Notes: generated by a model from the letters alone, not told the origin. A DNA stretch of 64,000 bases from Paracidovorax avenae (GCF_040892545.1 NZ_CP156079.1:3011501-3075500); one strand, 5' to 3'. Numbered from the stretch's first letter, positions 9,486 to 18,851 are shown. A program made the numbers and translations.

Positions 9486-10919
9486 ATGCAATACCACCAC
9501 ATTGCCAATGCCGCGGTGCCCTCCACCGGCGGCCGCACCCTGCCGGTGATCGACCCTTCCGACGGCCAGCCCTACGACGAGATCCAGCGCGGCACGGCCG
9601 AGGACATCGACGCGGCCGTGCGTGCCGCGCGAGAGTGCCATGACACCGCCTGGCGCAAGCTCGCACCGGCCGAGCGCGGCCGGCTGCTGATGCGCCTGTC
9701 GCAGGTGGTGGCGGACCATGCGGAGGAACTGGCGGACATCGAGCGGCGCGACTGCGGCAAGCCCACCCGGCAGGCACGCGCCGATGCCGCCGCGCTGGCG
9801 CGCTATTTCGAGTTCTATGCCGGCGCCTGCGACAAGCTCCACGGCGACACCATCCCCTACACGGACGGCTACAGCGTGCTCACCTGGCGCGAGCCGCACG
9901 GCGTGACGGGGCACATCGTGCCCTGGAACTACCCCATGCAGATCTTCGGCCGCTGCGTGGGCGGCGCGCTGGCCGCCGGCAACACCTGCGTGGTCAAGCC
10001 CTCGGAAGACGCCTGCCTCTCGCTGCTGCGGGTCGCGCAGCTGGCCACCGAGGCGGGGTTTCCGCCGGGCGCGATCAACATCGTGACGGGCTACGGACAC
10101 GAGGTGGGCGAGGCGCTGGCACGCCACCCCGGCATCGACCACATCAGCTTCACCGGCAGCCCGCGCATCGGCACGCTGATCCAGCAGGCGGCGGCCGAGC
10201 GGCATTGCCCGGTCACGCTGGAACTGGGCGGCAAGAGCCCGCAGATCCTCTTCGCGGATGCGGACCTGGACGCTGCCCTGCCCGCCGTCGTCAACGCCAT
10301 CGTGCAGAACGCGGGCCAGACCTGCTCGGCCGGCTCGCGCGTGCTCATCGATGCCCTCATCTACGAGCGGGTGCTGGAGCGGCTGGCGGGCCTGTTCGAA
10401 GCGCTGCGCGTCGGGCCCGCGGCGATGGACCTGGACCTGGGGCCGCTGATCCGCCAGAGCCAGCAGCAGCGCGTGTGGGATTTCCTCTCAGACGCACAGG
10501 TGGCGGGCATCCCCGTCATGGCCCAGGGCACCGTGGTGGACGGCGCACCGCAGACAGGCTTCTACCAAGCGCCCACGCTGCTGCGCGACGTGCCGCCGGA
10601 CCATCGCCTCGCGCAGGAGGAAATCTTCGGCCCCGTGCTTTCGGCCATGCCCTTCGAGGACGAGGAACATGCCGCGCAGCTGGCCAACGCCACGCGTTTC
10701 GGCCTCGTGGCCGGCGTATGGACGCGCGATGGCGGGCGCCAGTTCCGCATGGCACGGCGCATCGCCAGCGGCCAGGTGTTCATCAACAACTACGGCGCCG
10801 CCGGGGGCGTGGAGCTGCCTTTCGGCGGCGTGAAGTCCAGCGGCCATGGCCGCGAAAAGGGCCTGGAGGCGCTGCACGGTTTCACCACGCTCAAGACCGT
10901 GGCCATCCGGCACGGGTGA
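9486..10919 (+). CDS. NAD(P)-dependent aldehyde dehydrogenase
   Basis: Aldehyde dehydrogenase superfamily enzyme of 477 residues. The cofactor domain is shown by PWNYPMQIF and the FTGSPRIG loop, the general base Glu by LELGGKSP, and the catalytic Cys by QNAGQTCSAGSR. Similarity in style is to betaine-aldehyde and aminoaldehyde dehydrogenases, but the substrate is not decided. The start is taken at MQYHHI (9486); an in-frame ATG three codons earlier (9477) is equally possible because neither has a strong Shine-Dalgarno. It lies just downstream of the Crp/Fnr regulator in the same direction, and converges on the ZIP gene only 4 bp away. Confidence 0.92.
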   Translation: MQYHHIANAAVPSTGGRTLPVIDPSDGQPYDEIQRGTAEDIDAAVRAARECHDTAWRKLAPAERGRLLMRLSQVVADHAEELADIERRDCGKPTRQARADAAALARYFEFYAGACDKLHGDTIPYTDGYSVLTWREPHGVTGHIVPWNYPMQIFGRCVGGALAAGNTCVVKPSEDACLSLLRVAQLATEAGFPPGAINIVTGYGHEVGEALARHPGIDHISFTGSPRIGTLIQQAAAERHCPVTLELGGKSPQILFADADLDAALPAVVNAIVQNAGQTCSAGSRVLIDALIYERVLERLAGLFEALRVGPAAMDLDLGPLIRQSQQQRVWDFLSDAQVAGIPVMAQGTVVDGAPQTGFYQAPTLLRDVPPDHRLAQEEIFGPVLSAMPFEDEEHAAQLANATRFGLVAGVWTRDGGRQFRMARRIASGQVFINNYGAAGGVELPFGGVKSSGHGREKGLEALHGFTTLKTVAIRHG

Positions 10920-10923
10920 CGCG

Positions 10924-11826
10924 TCAGCCCAGCGCGGTATCGAGCAGCATCATCAGCACGAAGCCGATCATGAGCCCGCCGGTGGCCCAGGCCTCGTGCC
11001 CCTTGCGGTGCGACTCGGGAATGATCTCGTGGCTGATGACGAACAGCATCGCCCCGGCGGCGAAGCCCAGGCCCCAGGGCAGCAGCCCGGCCGACAGGCC
11101 GATGACCGAGGCGCCGAGCACCGCCCCCAGCGGCTCCACCAGGCCCGAGGCCATGCCCAGCAGCACGGCCAGCCAGCGCCGGTAGCCTGCCGCGAGCAGC
11201 GCCACCGCCACCACCAGCCCCTCCGGCACGTCCTGGATGGCGATGCCGGCCGTGAGCGTGCCGGCCTGCAGCGGGCTGGTGCCTCCGTAGGCCACGCCGA
11301 TCGCCAGCCCCTCGGGCAGGTTGTGCAGCGCGATCGCGAAGACGAACAGCCAGGTGCGCCGCAGCGTGCGCGGCGAGGGGCCTCCCTCCACCCCCTTGAT
11401 GAAATGCTCGTGCGGCAGCAAGCGCTCCATGGCGAGCAGCGCCAGGCCGCCCAGCAGGATGGATGCGCCGATGATGCCGCCGGCCGCCCAGGAGCCCGCG
11501 CCGTTGGCTTTCGCGGCGTCCAGCCCGGGGATGATGAGCGAGAAGGAGCTGGCCGCCAGCATCACGCCGGCCCCGAAGCCGAAGAGCGTGTCCTGCACGC
11601 GCTCCGACAGGCGCTGGGAGAACACCACGGGCAACGTGCCCAGCGCCGTCGCCAGCGCCGCCACGAGACCGCCCTGCCAGGCCTGGGCCACGCGTGGATT
11701 CGCCTGCAGGAACTGCGTGAACTGCAGCGCCAGCACCACGGCGCCCGCCACGGCGATGGCCAGGCCCAGCCAGCGGCGGGTGCTCCAGGCGGGGCGGCGC
11801 AGGGAAAGCGAGTTCTGGGCGGGCAT
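10924..11826 (-). CDS. ZIP-family divalent metal transporter
   Basis: 300-residue inner-membrane protein of the ZIP family (ZupT/GufA-like), likely importing zinc or other divalent metals. About eight hydrophobic spans are visible. The metal-binding signatures are HNLPEGLAIG in span IV and QDVPEG in span V, and HEIIPESHRKGHE adds a further histidine-rich site. A loop with HEHFIKG may also bind metal. The start at 11826 (MPAQNS) is preferred over an upstream extension poor in hydrophobic sequence. It precedes nothing in its own direction but the convergent aldehyde dehydrogenase; sodA lies upstream in the same orientation with 76 bp between. Confidence 0.9.
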   Translation of the reverse strand: MPAQNSLSLRRPAWSTRRWLGLAIAVAGAVVLALQFTQFLQANPRVAQAWQGGLVAALATALGTLPVVFSQRLSERVQDTLFGFGAGVMLAASSFSLIIPGLDAAKANGAGSWAAGGIIGASILLGGLALLAMERLLPHEHFIKGVEGGPSPRTLRRTWLFVFAIALHNLPEGLAIGVAYGGTSPLQAGTLTAGIAIQDVPEGLVVAVALLAAGYRRWLAVLLGMASGLVEPLGAVLGASVIGLSAGLLPWGLGFAAGAMLFVISHEIIPESHRKGHEAWATGGLMIGFVLMMLLDTALG

Positions 11827-11902
11827 GGGCGGAGGCTCCGGCTGGGTTTTCACGGTGGAAGATCCCGGTGCATTCGGGGCGGACGGGACTGTGCCGGCGG
11901 GA

Positions 11903-12535
11903 TCAGCCGCGCGCCTGCGCATACCGGCGCGCGACCTCGTCCCACCGGATCACACGATAGAACGCGGCGATGTATTCGGGACGCCGGTTCTGGTACTGAA
12001 GGTAGTAGGCGTGCTCCCACACATCGAGTCCGAGGATCGGCGTGTGGCCGGACAACAGCCCTGCCATGAGCGGACTGTCCTGGTTGCCGCTGCTCTCGAC
12101 CGCGAGCCGGCCGGCACCATCGACCACCAGCCAAGCCCAGCCGCTGCCGAAGCGGGTGAGCGCCGCCTTGGTGAAAGCCTCCTTGAACGCATCGAAACCG
12201 CCCAGGTCCCGGTCGATGGCCTCGCCGAGCGCGCCGCCCGGCTGCCCGCCGCCGCCCTGCCCTTCAGGGGCCATCACGGTCCAGAACAGGCTGTGGTTCG
12301 CATGGCCTCCGCCGTTGTTGCGCACCGCCGTCTGCAGCGATTCCGGCAGCGACTGCAGGGCCGCCACGAGCGCGTCCACCGGGGTATCGGCATGCGGCGT
12401 GCCTTCCAGCGCCGCATTCAGGTTGTTGACGTAGGTCTGGTGGTGTCTGGTGTGGTGGATCTCCATGGTGCGCGCATCGATGTGCGGCTCCAGGGCGTCA
12501 TAGGCATAGGGCAAGGCGGGAAGCGTATGCGGCAT
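11903..12535 (-). CDS. sodA: superoxide dismutase, Mn type
   Basis: 210-residue Fe/Mn-family superoxide dismutase converting superoxide to hydrogen peroxide and oxygen. Metal ligands are visible in [15 protein letters not shown] and [18 protein letters not shown] and GNQDSPL carry the Gly and Gln pattern usual for Mn enzymes; Fe enzymes normally have a Gln in the first motif and AGTPL-like residues in the second. The start at 12535 gives the classic [11 protein letters not shown]-terminus. A Fur-box-like site sits about 50 bp upstream, consistent with induction under iron limitation, as for E. coli sodA. Confidence 0.93.
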   Translation of the reverse strand: MPHTLPALPYAYDALEPHIDARTMEIHHTRHHQTYVNNLNAALEGTPHADTPVDALVAALQSLPESLQTAVRNNGGGHANHSLFWTVMAPEGQGGGGQPGGALGEAIDRDLGGFDAFKEAFTKAALTRFGSGWAWLVVDGAGRLAVESSGNQDSPLMAGLLSGHTPILGLDVWEHAYYLQYQNRRPEYIAAFYRVIRWDEVARRYAQARG

Positions 12536-12586
12536 GTGGCTCACTTTCGGGCAAATGGACGGAGGAAAGATCAATAGATTTTGAAT

Positions 12587-12605
12587 GATAATTATTCCTA
12601 TTGTC
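12587..12605 (-). promoter_or_regulatory. Fur-box-like site upstream of sodA
   Basis: The 19-bp site read on the minus strand, GACAATAGGAATAATTATC, matches 14 of 19 positions of the Fur consensus GATAATGATAATCATTATC. It lies in an A/T-rich stretch that stands out from the GC-rich surroundings and would cover the sodA promoter. Confidence 0.6.
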
Positions 12606-12722
12606 ATTTACGTCAAGTAGGACATTGCCCTTCCGTGACAGGCCGGGCTCCCGGCCACTGCCCTGCCGCCGGCCCTGCAGATTGGCAGCAGACCGGCAGG
12701 CGGCCTGTGGCTGCCCCCGGCG

Positions 12723-14123
12723 TCAGGCCAGGGGCGGCAGCAGGTTCATCAGCATCACCATGGCCAGCCCCACCAGGGCCACGATGGACTGCACTACCGA
12801 AATCGTCTTGGTGGCCTCGCCCATGTCCATGCCGAACGACTCCTTCACCAGCCAGAAGCCGGCATGGTTGGCATAGTTGAAGAAGAGCGATCCGCAGCCG
12901 ATGGACAGCGCGAGCAGCGGCTGGTTCACCGCCGTGCCGGAAGCGGCCAGGGGCGCCAGCAGGCCTGCCGCGCCCACGATGCCGACGGTCGCCGAGCCGG
13001 TGGAGACGGACAGCAGCATGGAAATCAGCCAGCCCAGCAGCAGCGGGGACACGGGCCACTGCTGGCTCAGGTGGACGATGGCGTCGCCCACGTGCGCGTC
13101 GGTCAGCACCTGCTGGAAGGCACCGCCGCCCGCGATGATGAGCAGCACGTTGGCGATCGGCTTGATGCTGTCGCCCAGGGCCTTGCGCACGGCCTCGGGC
13201 CGGCCGGGCCGCAGCGCCAGCACGGCGAAGAGAACGCCCAGCAGCATGGCGATGATGGGGTGGCCCACGAAGGCAGCGAAATGCAGCAGGGCAGAGCCCT
13301 TGGCCAACAGCACCTCGCCCAGCGCGTGCAGCAGCATCAGCAGGGCGGGCGCCAGGGCGGCCAGGATGCCCAGGCCGATGCCTGGCGGGTTCTGGCGCGC
13401 GGGCTGCGCCGCAGGGCTCCCCGCATCGGCGGCATCGGGCGCGTACTGGGCGATCAGCGCATCATCAGGGCGCACCTTCAGGCGCCGGGCGATGAACGTG
13501 CCATACACCGGGCCTGCCAGCACGATGGCCGGAATGGCAGCGATGAAGCCGTAGATCATGGTGGCGCCGACGCTGGTCTTCAGCGTGGCGATGGCCGTGA
13601 GCGGGCCGGGATGCGGCGGCACCATGCCGTGCATGGCCGCCAGCGCGGCGATCACCGGCACCCCGACATACACATAGGCAGAACCGCGGCCCTTGCGTCC
13701 GGCCTCCAGCTTGCGGGCCACGCCGAAGATCAGCGGCAGCAGCACGACCAGCCCGACCTCGAAGAACATCGGGATGCCGATGACGAAGGCCACGCCCGCC
13801 ATGGCCCACGGCAGCATCTTCGTGGAGGCGCGTTCCAGGATGGCGCTCGCCAGGCGGTCGGTGACCCCCGAGTCCGCCAGGATCTTGCCCAGCATCGCCC
13901 CCAGCGCCACGACCAGCCCGACCGCGCCCAGCGTCTTGCCTGCTCCTCCGGAAATGGCCCCGACGAGCTTGTCCAGCGGCATGCCGGTGAACAGGCCGGC
14001 GGCCACCGAAACGATGAGCAGGGCCAGCAACGGATGCAGCCGGAGCCGGGACACGATGAGTGCGACCAGCCCGAGCACGCTGGCCAGCGCCGTGACCAGC
14101 AGTTGAATGTCCTGAGAGTTCAT
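12723..14123 (-). CDS. GntP-family gluconate/sugar-acid permease
   Basis: 466-residue inner-membrane permease with about 12-14 hydrophobic spans and the GntP hallmarks: GAMLGKILADSGVTDRLA near residue 80, GIPMFFEVGLVVLLPLIF, HGMVPPHPGPLTAI, and STGSATVGIVGAAGLLAP. The family co-transports gluconate or related hydroxy-acids with protons. No kinase or catabolic gene accompanies it here, so the substrate is open; a glycerate or gluconate role is equally possible. The start at 14123 (MNSQDIQ) places the first membrane span normally. It is divergent from the LodA-type oxidase gene with 236 bp between; I see no clear operator there. Confidence 0.9.
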   Translation of the reverse strand: MNSQDIQLLVTALASVLGLVALIVSRLRLHPLLALLIVSVAAGLFTGMPLDKLVGAISGGAGKTLGAVGLVVALGAMLGKILADSGVTDRLASAILERASTKMLPWAMAGVAFVIGIPMFFEVGLVVLLPLIFGVARKLEAGRKGRGSAYVYVGVPVIAALAAMHGMVPPHPGPLTAIATLKTSVGATMIYGFIAAIPAIVLAGPVYGTFIARRLKVRPDDALIAQYAPDAADAGSPAAQPARQNPPGIGLGILAALAPALLMLLHALGEVLLAKGSALLHFAAFVGHPIIAMLLGVLFAVLALRPGRPEAVRKALGDSIKPIANVLLIIAGGGAFQQVLTDAHVGDAIVHLSQQWPVSPLLLGWLISMLLSVSTGSATVGIVGAAGLLAPLAASGTAVNQPLLALSIGCGSLFFNYANHAGFWLVKESFGMDMGEATKTISVVQSIVALVGLAMVMLMNLLPPLA

Positions 14124-14359
14124 GGAAGAAGCCGGGGTGCGGAAAAAACGCGTGGACGTGCATCGTACCGGCCGGGCCCATCCCTCCGGCCTCCCGGATG
14201 ACGGCCATGGGAGCGTCGGGTGAAACCCTGGGCCCTGGTTCATGCAAAATCCGCACAATGGAATGGCCACGCCCCGTCGGTTCCGGCGGGTGCGCAGGCG
14301 ACGACAGACCAACGACGACCGGCCGGCAGCCGGCACGGCCAGCAAGAGAGAGGGTTCCC

Positions 14360-16372
14360 ATGCAAGACAGCACATCTCCCGCCTCCGGGGCGGGTACGGA
14401 TACGCGCATCGTGCGCGCCGCCATCCACCCCGCCATCGGCATCGCCCGCGTGGGCAACAGCCGGGAGGATTTCTACATCGGCCCGCAGGTCACCCATCCC
14501 GCCCCCCGGGAGCCCGGCTTCTACCGAGATCCCACGGGAGCGCTCAAGCGCGAGGCAGCCGAGTTCCGCATCTATGGCTACAACGCCGCGGGCGAGGTGG
14601 TCCGCGAACTGTCGTCTCCTGCGGACGACATCACCTGGGAGGTCCACGTCGCCAACCGCAAGGCGGCCTGGTACCAGTGGCAGATCGCCATGGACATCCC
14701 GGAGGCGGCCAAGGTCGTCCTGCCCCGCCGCAATGCCAACGTGACGGCGCCCGCGCGCAATACCCTGGCCATCGACGCCGGCGCGCAGCGCATCCAGGGA
14801 CCGCATGCCGCCGCCGTCGCGTGCATGGGCCACTTCACCGGCGTGGCGGTGCAGATCGGCGAACTGCGCACCGACGGCCAGGGCCGGCTGCTGTTCCTGC
14901 CCGGCCACGGCGTCTCCGCCTCGCCCACGGGCAGCCCGATCTTCATCGAGGGGGACGACAACTCCTTCATCAATGCCGACGGCTGGTACGACGACACCTG
15001 CGACGGCCCTGTCTCCGCCACGGTGCGCATCGACGGGCAGCCGGTCCCGGTGGAGGGCGCCTGGGTGGTCAGCGCCCCGCCCAATTACGCGCCCCAGGTC
15101 AAGGCCGAACGCACGCTGTACGACCTGCTGCACAGTCTCTACATGCAGGCGGGCTGGCTGCCCTTCCCCAGGGAGATCTCGTTCACGCGCGATGTGTACC
15201 CCATCCTGCAGCGGCTCTCCGGGCTGCAGTGGGTCAACCAGGGATTCGCGACGCAGTTCGGCCACAACGGGGTGTTCGATTTCGAGCACCCGGCGTTGAT
15301 CGAGCGCCTCGCCGCCCTGCCCCCGGACGGCGCCTACGACCCGAACGCGGAAGTGCGCCGGCAGGTGTTCAACAGTTTCCGCCCCCCCGAGCCGGCAGAC
15401 GGAAACCAGATGCCCTGGCCCTGGATCTATGGCGACGCCATGACCAACCCCGCGGGCCAGAGCCCGCGCCAGAACGCCGCCATCAGCCAGACCCAGAGCG
15501 ACATCCTGGCCCGCTGGGCGGACGGCCGGTTCACTGCGGACTGGGGCACCGTGCCCGCCCCTGCGGACCACATCGACGCCGTGCCGCTGCAGGAGCAGCC
15601 GGCCATGCTCGACCGGGCCGCCCTGGAATTCTGCCTGGCCGATGCCTTCCACCCCGGCTGCGAACTGACCTGGCCGATGCGCCACCTCACCCTCTACAGC
15701 GCACCGTTCCGCATCCGCCGCCGGCCGGCGGGCGAAGTGGAGCGGGACTACGGCAACACGCTCGACCAGGCGACCGCGCTCTCGGCGAACGGGCCGCTGT
15801 ATGCGCAGGGTCCCGGCGACCTCAATCGCTGGATGGGCCTGCCCTGGCAGGCCGACACCGCCTTTTGCCGCGCGGGCTACGACACGCGTTACGACCCGTT
15901 CGCTCCCGCCTTCTGGCCGGCCCGCGTGCCCAACCAGGTGCTTGCCGAACAGGACTACGCCATCGTGGTGGACTCCGCCCAGCCGCCAGAGCGCCGCGTG
16001 GAGGCGTTCACCAACCGCACCGACTGGAACAAGCCGCTGCCCGGCGGCACCGCCGAAGCAATGACGACGATGGTGCGCATCTTCGGATCCATGGGCCTGC
16101 TGGAGGTGCGCCCGGGCGTGCAAGGCGATCCGCGTTTTCCCGCCACGATGATGGTGGCGTCCTACGGCCCCGACGTGGCACCCGCCGACGCCCGCAGCAC
16201 TGCCGGCACGACCGCCGCACCGGCCGGCGATGCGGTGCGGCCCATGGGCCTGCAGGCCGTGGCACCCGCAGGGGGAGCGGCCCGCCCGCTGCCATCCGGC
16301 GCCAACTTCCGTTCGCACGACGATGCCCGCAGGGCGCCCCTGCCTGTCCGCAAGGGCCCGCCCCGGGCATGA
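14360..16372 (+). CDS. LodA/GoxA-type cysteine-tryptophylquinone amino-acid oxidase
   Basis: 670-residue protein of the LodA family (L-lysine epsilon-oxidase, glycine oxidase), whose members form a cysteine tryptophylquinone from their own Cys and Trp and deaminate amino acids with release of H2O2 and ammonia. The start motif AAIHPAIGIARVGNS is typical. Candidate cofactor residues are Cys434 (AFHPGCELTW) and Trp496 (GLPWQADTAFC), 62 residues apart; LodA itself has a comparable spacing. No signal peptide is seen. The ATG at 14360 follows a GAGGG Shine-Dalgarno. It overlaps the LodB-like gene by 4 nt, matching the known need for a partner flavoprotein. The amino-acid substrate is unknown. Confidence 0.88.
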   Translation: MQDSTSPASGAGTDTRIVRAAIHPAIGIARVGNSREDFYIGPQVTHPAPREPGFYRDPTGALKREAAEFRIYGYNAAGEVVRELSSPADDITWEVHVANRKAAWYQWQIAMDIPEAAKVVLPRRNANVTAPARNTLAIDAGAQRIQGPHAAAVACMGHFTGVAVQIGELRTDGQGRLLFLPGHGVSASPTGSPIFIEGDDNSFINADGWYDDTCDGPVSATVRIDGQPVPVEGAWVVSAPPNYAPQVKAERTLYDLLHSLYMQAGWLPFPREISFTRDVYPILQRLSGLQWVNQGFATQFGHNGVFDFEHPALIERLAALPPDGAYDPNAEVRRQVFNSFRPPEPADGNQMPWPWIYGDAMTNPAGQSPRQNAAISQTQSDILARWADGRFTADWGTVPAPADHIDAVPLQEQPAMLDRAALEFCLADAFHPGCELTWPMRHLTLYSAPFRIRRRPAGEVERDYGNTLDQATALSANGPLYAQGPGDLNRWMGLPWQADTAFCRAGYDTRYDPFAPAFWPARVPNQVLAEQDYAIVVDSAQPPERRVEAFTNRTDWNKPLPGGTAEAMTTMVRIFGSMGLLEVRPGVQGDPRFPATMMVASYGPDVAPADARSTAGTTAAPAGDAVRPMGLQAVAPAGGAARPLPSGANFRSHDDARRAPLPVRKGPPRA

Positions 16373-17529
16373 ATGCGGCCGGTGCGGTCTTCGACGCGGC
16401 GATCGCCGGTGCAGGCCCCGCGGGCTCGGCCTGCGCGGCGGTGCTGGCGCGCGCGGGCTGGCGCGTGCTCCTGGCGGACACGGAGGGCGAGCGGAACGCG
16501 CGCATCGGGGAGAACCTGCCGCCCGCGGTGTTCCACCTGCTGGCGGAACTGGGCCTGAGCGAAGCGGTGCGCGCCGATGGACACCGCCCATGCCTGGGCA
16601 GCTGGTCCAGCTGGGGCGAGTCGTCCGGCCGGGCCAGTGACACCCTACGGCAACTGCAGGGCGACGGGGTGCAGCTGGACCGGGCCCGCTTCGACGCGCG
16701 CCTGCGGGCGGCCGCCCTTCTGGACGGCGTGCGGTTCTGGCCATCCACCCACCTGCAGATCGACCGGCCCGCGGAAGACGGCCATCCCCACGCGATCCGT
16801 GCCCGGGCGACGGGCGGAGGAGACACCGTGCAGGTCGCCACACGCTGGTTCATCGACGCCACCGGGAGGGCGGCCGCCCCGGCCTGCCGGCTCGGAGCCC
16901 GGCGCCAGCGCCATGACGCCCTGCTCGCCTTCCACCTGCGCCTGGAGAGCAGCGGCCCCCGTGACCGCGACGGCCGCACATGGATCGAAGCCGTCGAGGA
17001 CGGCTGGTGGTACAGCGTGCTGCTGCCCGGCGGGGAGCGGGTCGTTTCGTTCCTGGGCGACGCCGATCTCGTCGATCGCCGCGCGCTGCTCTCCAGCGAC
17101 GGCCTCTGGAGCAAGCTCCAGTCCACGCAGCACCTGCGCGCACTCTGCGCAGGACATGGTTACCGGCCCTGCGCCGCCGTCCAGGGCGCGGACGCCTGCA
17201 GCTCCGAACTCGACCAGCCCGCAGGCCATCGCTGGCTGGCCGTGGGCGATGCCGCCCAGGCCTTCGACCCGCTGTCGTCCAAGGGCATCGGCAACGCGCT
17301 CCATACCGGGCTGTGTGCTGCCAGGGCGATGCTGGCGGCCGAGAGCGGCGATGCGGGGGCCGTCGGGCGATATGCCGCCCATCTGCGGAACATCCACCGG
17401 GTGTACCGGGCGCAACTGGCGGCCGTCTATGCCCAGGAACGGCGCTGGGCCGGCGAGCCGTTCTGGGCCCGCCGCCATGCACGGGCCGGCACGGCGGCCG
17501 AGCCGCCCATGGCCGCTACACTGGCCTGA
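16369..17529 (+). CDS. LodB-like FAD-dependent maturation oxidoreductase
   Basis: 386-residue flavoprotein of the tryptophan-halogenase/geranylgeranyl-reductase type. The N-terminal GxGxxG fold AAIAGAGPAGSACAAVL (about residues 9-25) binds FAD, and a second FAD motif, WLAVGDAAQAFDPLSSKGIGNAL, lies near residue 290. In Marinomonas, LodB is required to build the quinone cofactor of LodA; the ATGA overlap with the upstream gene (16369-16372) and co-directionality support the same role here. A direct substrate-oxidising role is less likely. Confidence 0.87.
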   Translation: MNAAGAVFDAAIAGAGPAGSACAAVLARAGWRVLLADTEGERNARIGENLPPAVFHLLAELGLSEAVRADGHRPCLGSWSSWGESSGRASDTLRQLQGDGVQLDRARFDARLRAAALLDGVRFWPSTHLQIDRPAEDGHPHAIRARATGGGDTVQVATRWFIDATGRAAAPACRLGARRQRHDALLAFHLRLESSGPRDRDGRTWIEAVEDGWWYSVLLPGGERVVSFLGDADLVDRRALLSSDGLWSKLQSTQHLRALCAGHGYRPCAAVQGADACSSELDQPAGHRWLAVGDAAQAFDPLSSKGIGNALHTGLCAARAMLAAESGDAGAVGRYAAHLRNIHRVYRAQLAAVYAQERRWAGEPFWARRHARAGTAAEPPMAATLA

Positions 17530-17566
17530 GCGCCGGGCCATCCGGCCCCCGAAGGAGTCACAGGCC

Positions 17567-18337
17567 ATGCGCGTTCCAGGCAAATCCACCATCGTCACCG
17601 GCGCCGGCGGCGGCATCGGCGAAGGCATCGCGCGGCGGCTCGCGGCCGAAGGCGGCCTCGTGATCGTGAACGACATCCGGCCCGACGCGGCCGAACGCGT
17701 GGCGGCCGCCATCCGCGCCGACGGGGGCTCCGCCCAGGCCTTCGCGGCGGACGTCACGCGGTCGGACGAGGTGCGGGCCCTGGTGGCCGAGGCCGTATCC
17801 CGGCACGGCGGGCTCGACGTGATGGTCAACAACGCCGGCTGGACGCACCGCAACCGCCCCATGCTCGAAGTGAGCGAGGAAGAATTCGACCGGGTGTACG
17901 CGGTCAACGTCAAAAGCATCTACCTGTCGGCGCTGCACGCGGTGCCGGCGATGCGCGGCAACCCGCAGCGGCGCGGCGGCTGCATCATCAACATCGCATC
18001 CACCGCCGGACTGCGGCCGCGGCCCGGGCTGACCTGGTACAACGGATCGAAAGGCGCGGTGATCGTGACCAGCAAGTCCATGGCGGCCGAACTCGGCCCG
18101 GACAACATCCGGGTGAACTGCATCAACCCGGTGTTCAATCCCGATACGGGCCTGGCGGCGGAGTTCGCGGGCGGCGAGCTCGACGATGCCCGGCGGGCGA
18201 AATTCCTGGCCACGATACCGCTCGGCCGCTTTTCCACGGCGCTGGACGTGGCGAACGCGGCGCTCTACCTGGCGAGCGACGAGGCCGCCTTCGTGAGCGG
18301 CACCTGCATCGAGGTGGACGGGGCCCGCTGCGTCTGA
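17567..18337 (+). CDS. short-chain dehydrogenase/reductase
   Basis: 256-residue classical SDR. The nucleotide motif TGAGGGIG is at residues 11-18, NNAG follows strand 4, and the catalytic Ser-Tyr-Lys triad is in IASTAGLRPRPGLTWYNGSKGA. Asp after strand 2 (VNDIRPD) suggests NAD rather than NADP. The C-terminus SGTCIEVDGARCV is usual for the family. A GAAGGAG Shine-Dalgarno at 17551-17557 fixes the start. It follows the LodB-like gene by 37 bp on the same strand and may act on the aldehyde or keto product of the oxidase (inference). Confidence 0.9.
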   Translation: MRVPGKSTIVTGAGGGIGEGIARRLAAEGGLVIVNDIRPDAAERVAAAIRADGGSAQAFAADVTRSDEVRALVAEAVSRHGGLDVMVNNAGWTHRNRPMLEVSEEEFDRVYAVNVKSIYLSALHAVPAMRGNPQRRGGCIINIASTAGLRPRPGLTWYNGSKGAVIVTSKSMAAELGPDNIRVNCINPVFNPDTGLAAEFAGGELDDARRAKFLATIPLGRFSTALDVANAALYLASDEAAFVSGTCIEVDGARCV

Positions 18338-18342
18338 CGCAG

Positions 18343-18672
18343 TCAGGCGAAGGTGTTGAGGCGCGTGCCCAGCGTGCCGAACGTCGCCAGGGCCGGTTCG
18401 GCGAACGGCAGCGATTGCAGCACGGTGGCCTCCAGCGTGCCGGCGGTGGCCAGCGTGGGGTCCAGGGAAGGCAGCGGGTCCAGCAGGCTGTCTTCCAGCG
18501 TCCCGAAGGGCACGAGGGAGGGACCGGTGATGGACTCGGACTGCAGCAGGGCCGACACATCGGACTCCTGCACGGCGAGCGAATTCCGGAGGGCCCCCGC
18601 GGCGCTGCCGTTGCGGTCCTGGTAGGCAAAGCTGGCCGTGTTCACGATGGATTGGTAGATGGAGACGTCCAT
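18343..18672 (-). CDS. small hypothetical protein with 21-residue tandem repeats
   Basis: 109-residue protein that I do not recognise. Residues 1-50 are polar and probably helical ([20 protein letters not shown] start). Residues 51-71, 72-92 and 93-109 are repeats of a pattern P-x-L-x-x-(F/A)-G-T-L-x-x-x-(L/V)-L-x-x-L-P-x-x-(D/E), the last one truncated. No signal peptide, membrane span or cysteines are visible. The ATG at 18672 is preferred because the codons before it encode an arginine-rich, low-complexity extension. It converges on the SDR gene with 5 bp between stops. No function is proposed. Confidence 0.6.
   Translation of the reverse strand: MDVSIYQSIVNTASFAYQDRNGSAAGALRNSLAVQESDVSALLQSESITGPSLVPFGTLEDSLLDPLPSLDPTLATAGTLEATVLQSLPFAEPALATFGTLGTRLNTFA
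18346..18522 (-). repeat. 63-bp tandem coding repeat, 2.8 copies
   Basis: Units at 18522-18460, 18459-18397 and 18396-18346 encode the GTL repeats of the small protein. DNA similarity is also visible: on the plus strand the phrase CCAGCGTGCCG (or CCAGCGTCCCG) recurs every 63 bp, followed by a divergent stretch, so the array arose by duplication and has drifted. Confidence 0.7.
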
Positions 18673-18851
18673 GTCAGCTCCCGATGTCGCCGGTATCCGC
18701 ATTGTGCCCCCGCCGGCGTGCGGGTGCCAAGGCCTCTGGCGCTTGGAGGCACGGGCCGGCAGGAGGTTCCCCGGGCGCCGGCGGAAATGACGGGCGTCCA
18801 TATTCCGCCGTCTTCCATACCCCTACTGCGGCCATGCGGCAGAATCCCGCC

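Noticed and set aside
11903..12535. Iron-type superoxide dismutase
   Set aside because: The Gly and Gln pattern in [10 protein letters not shown] and GNQDSPL is that of Mn enzymes.
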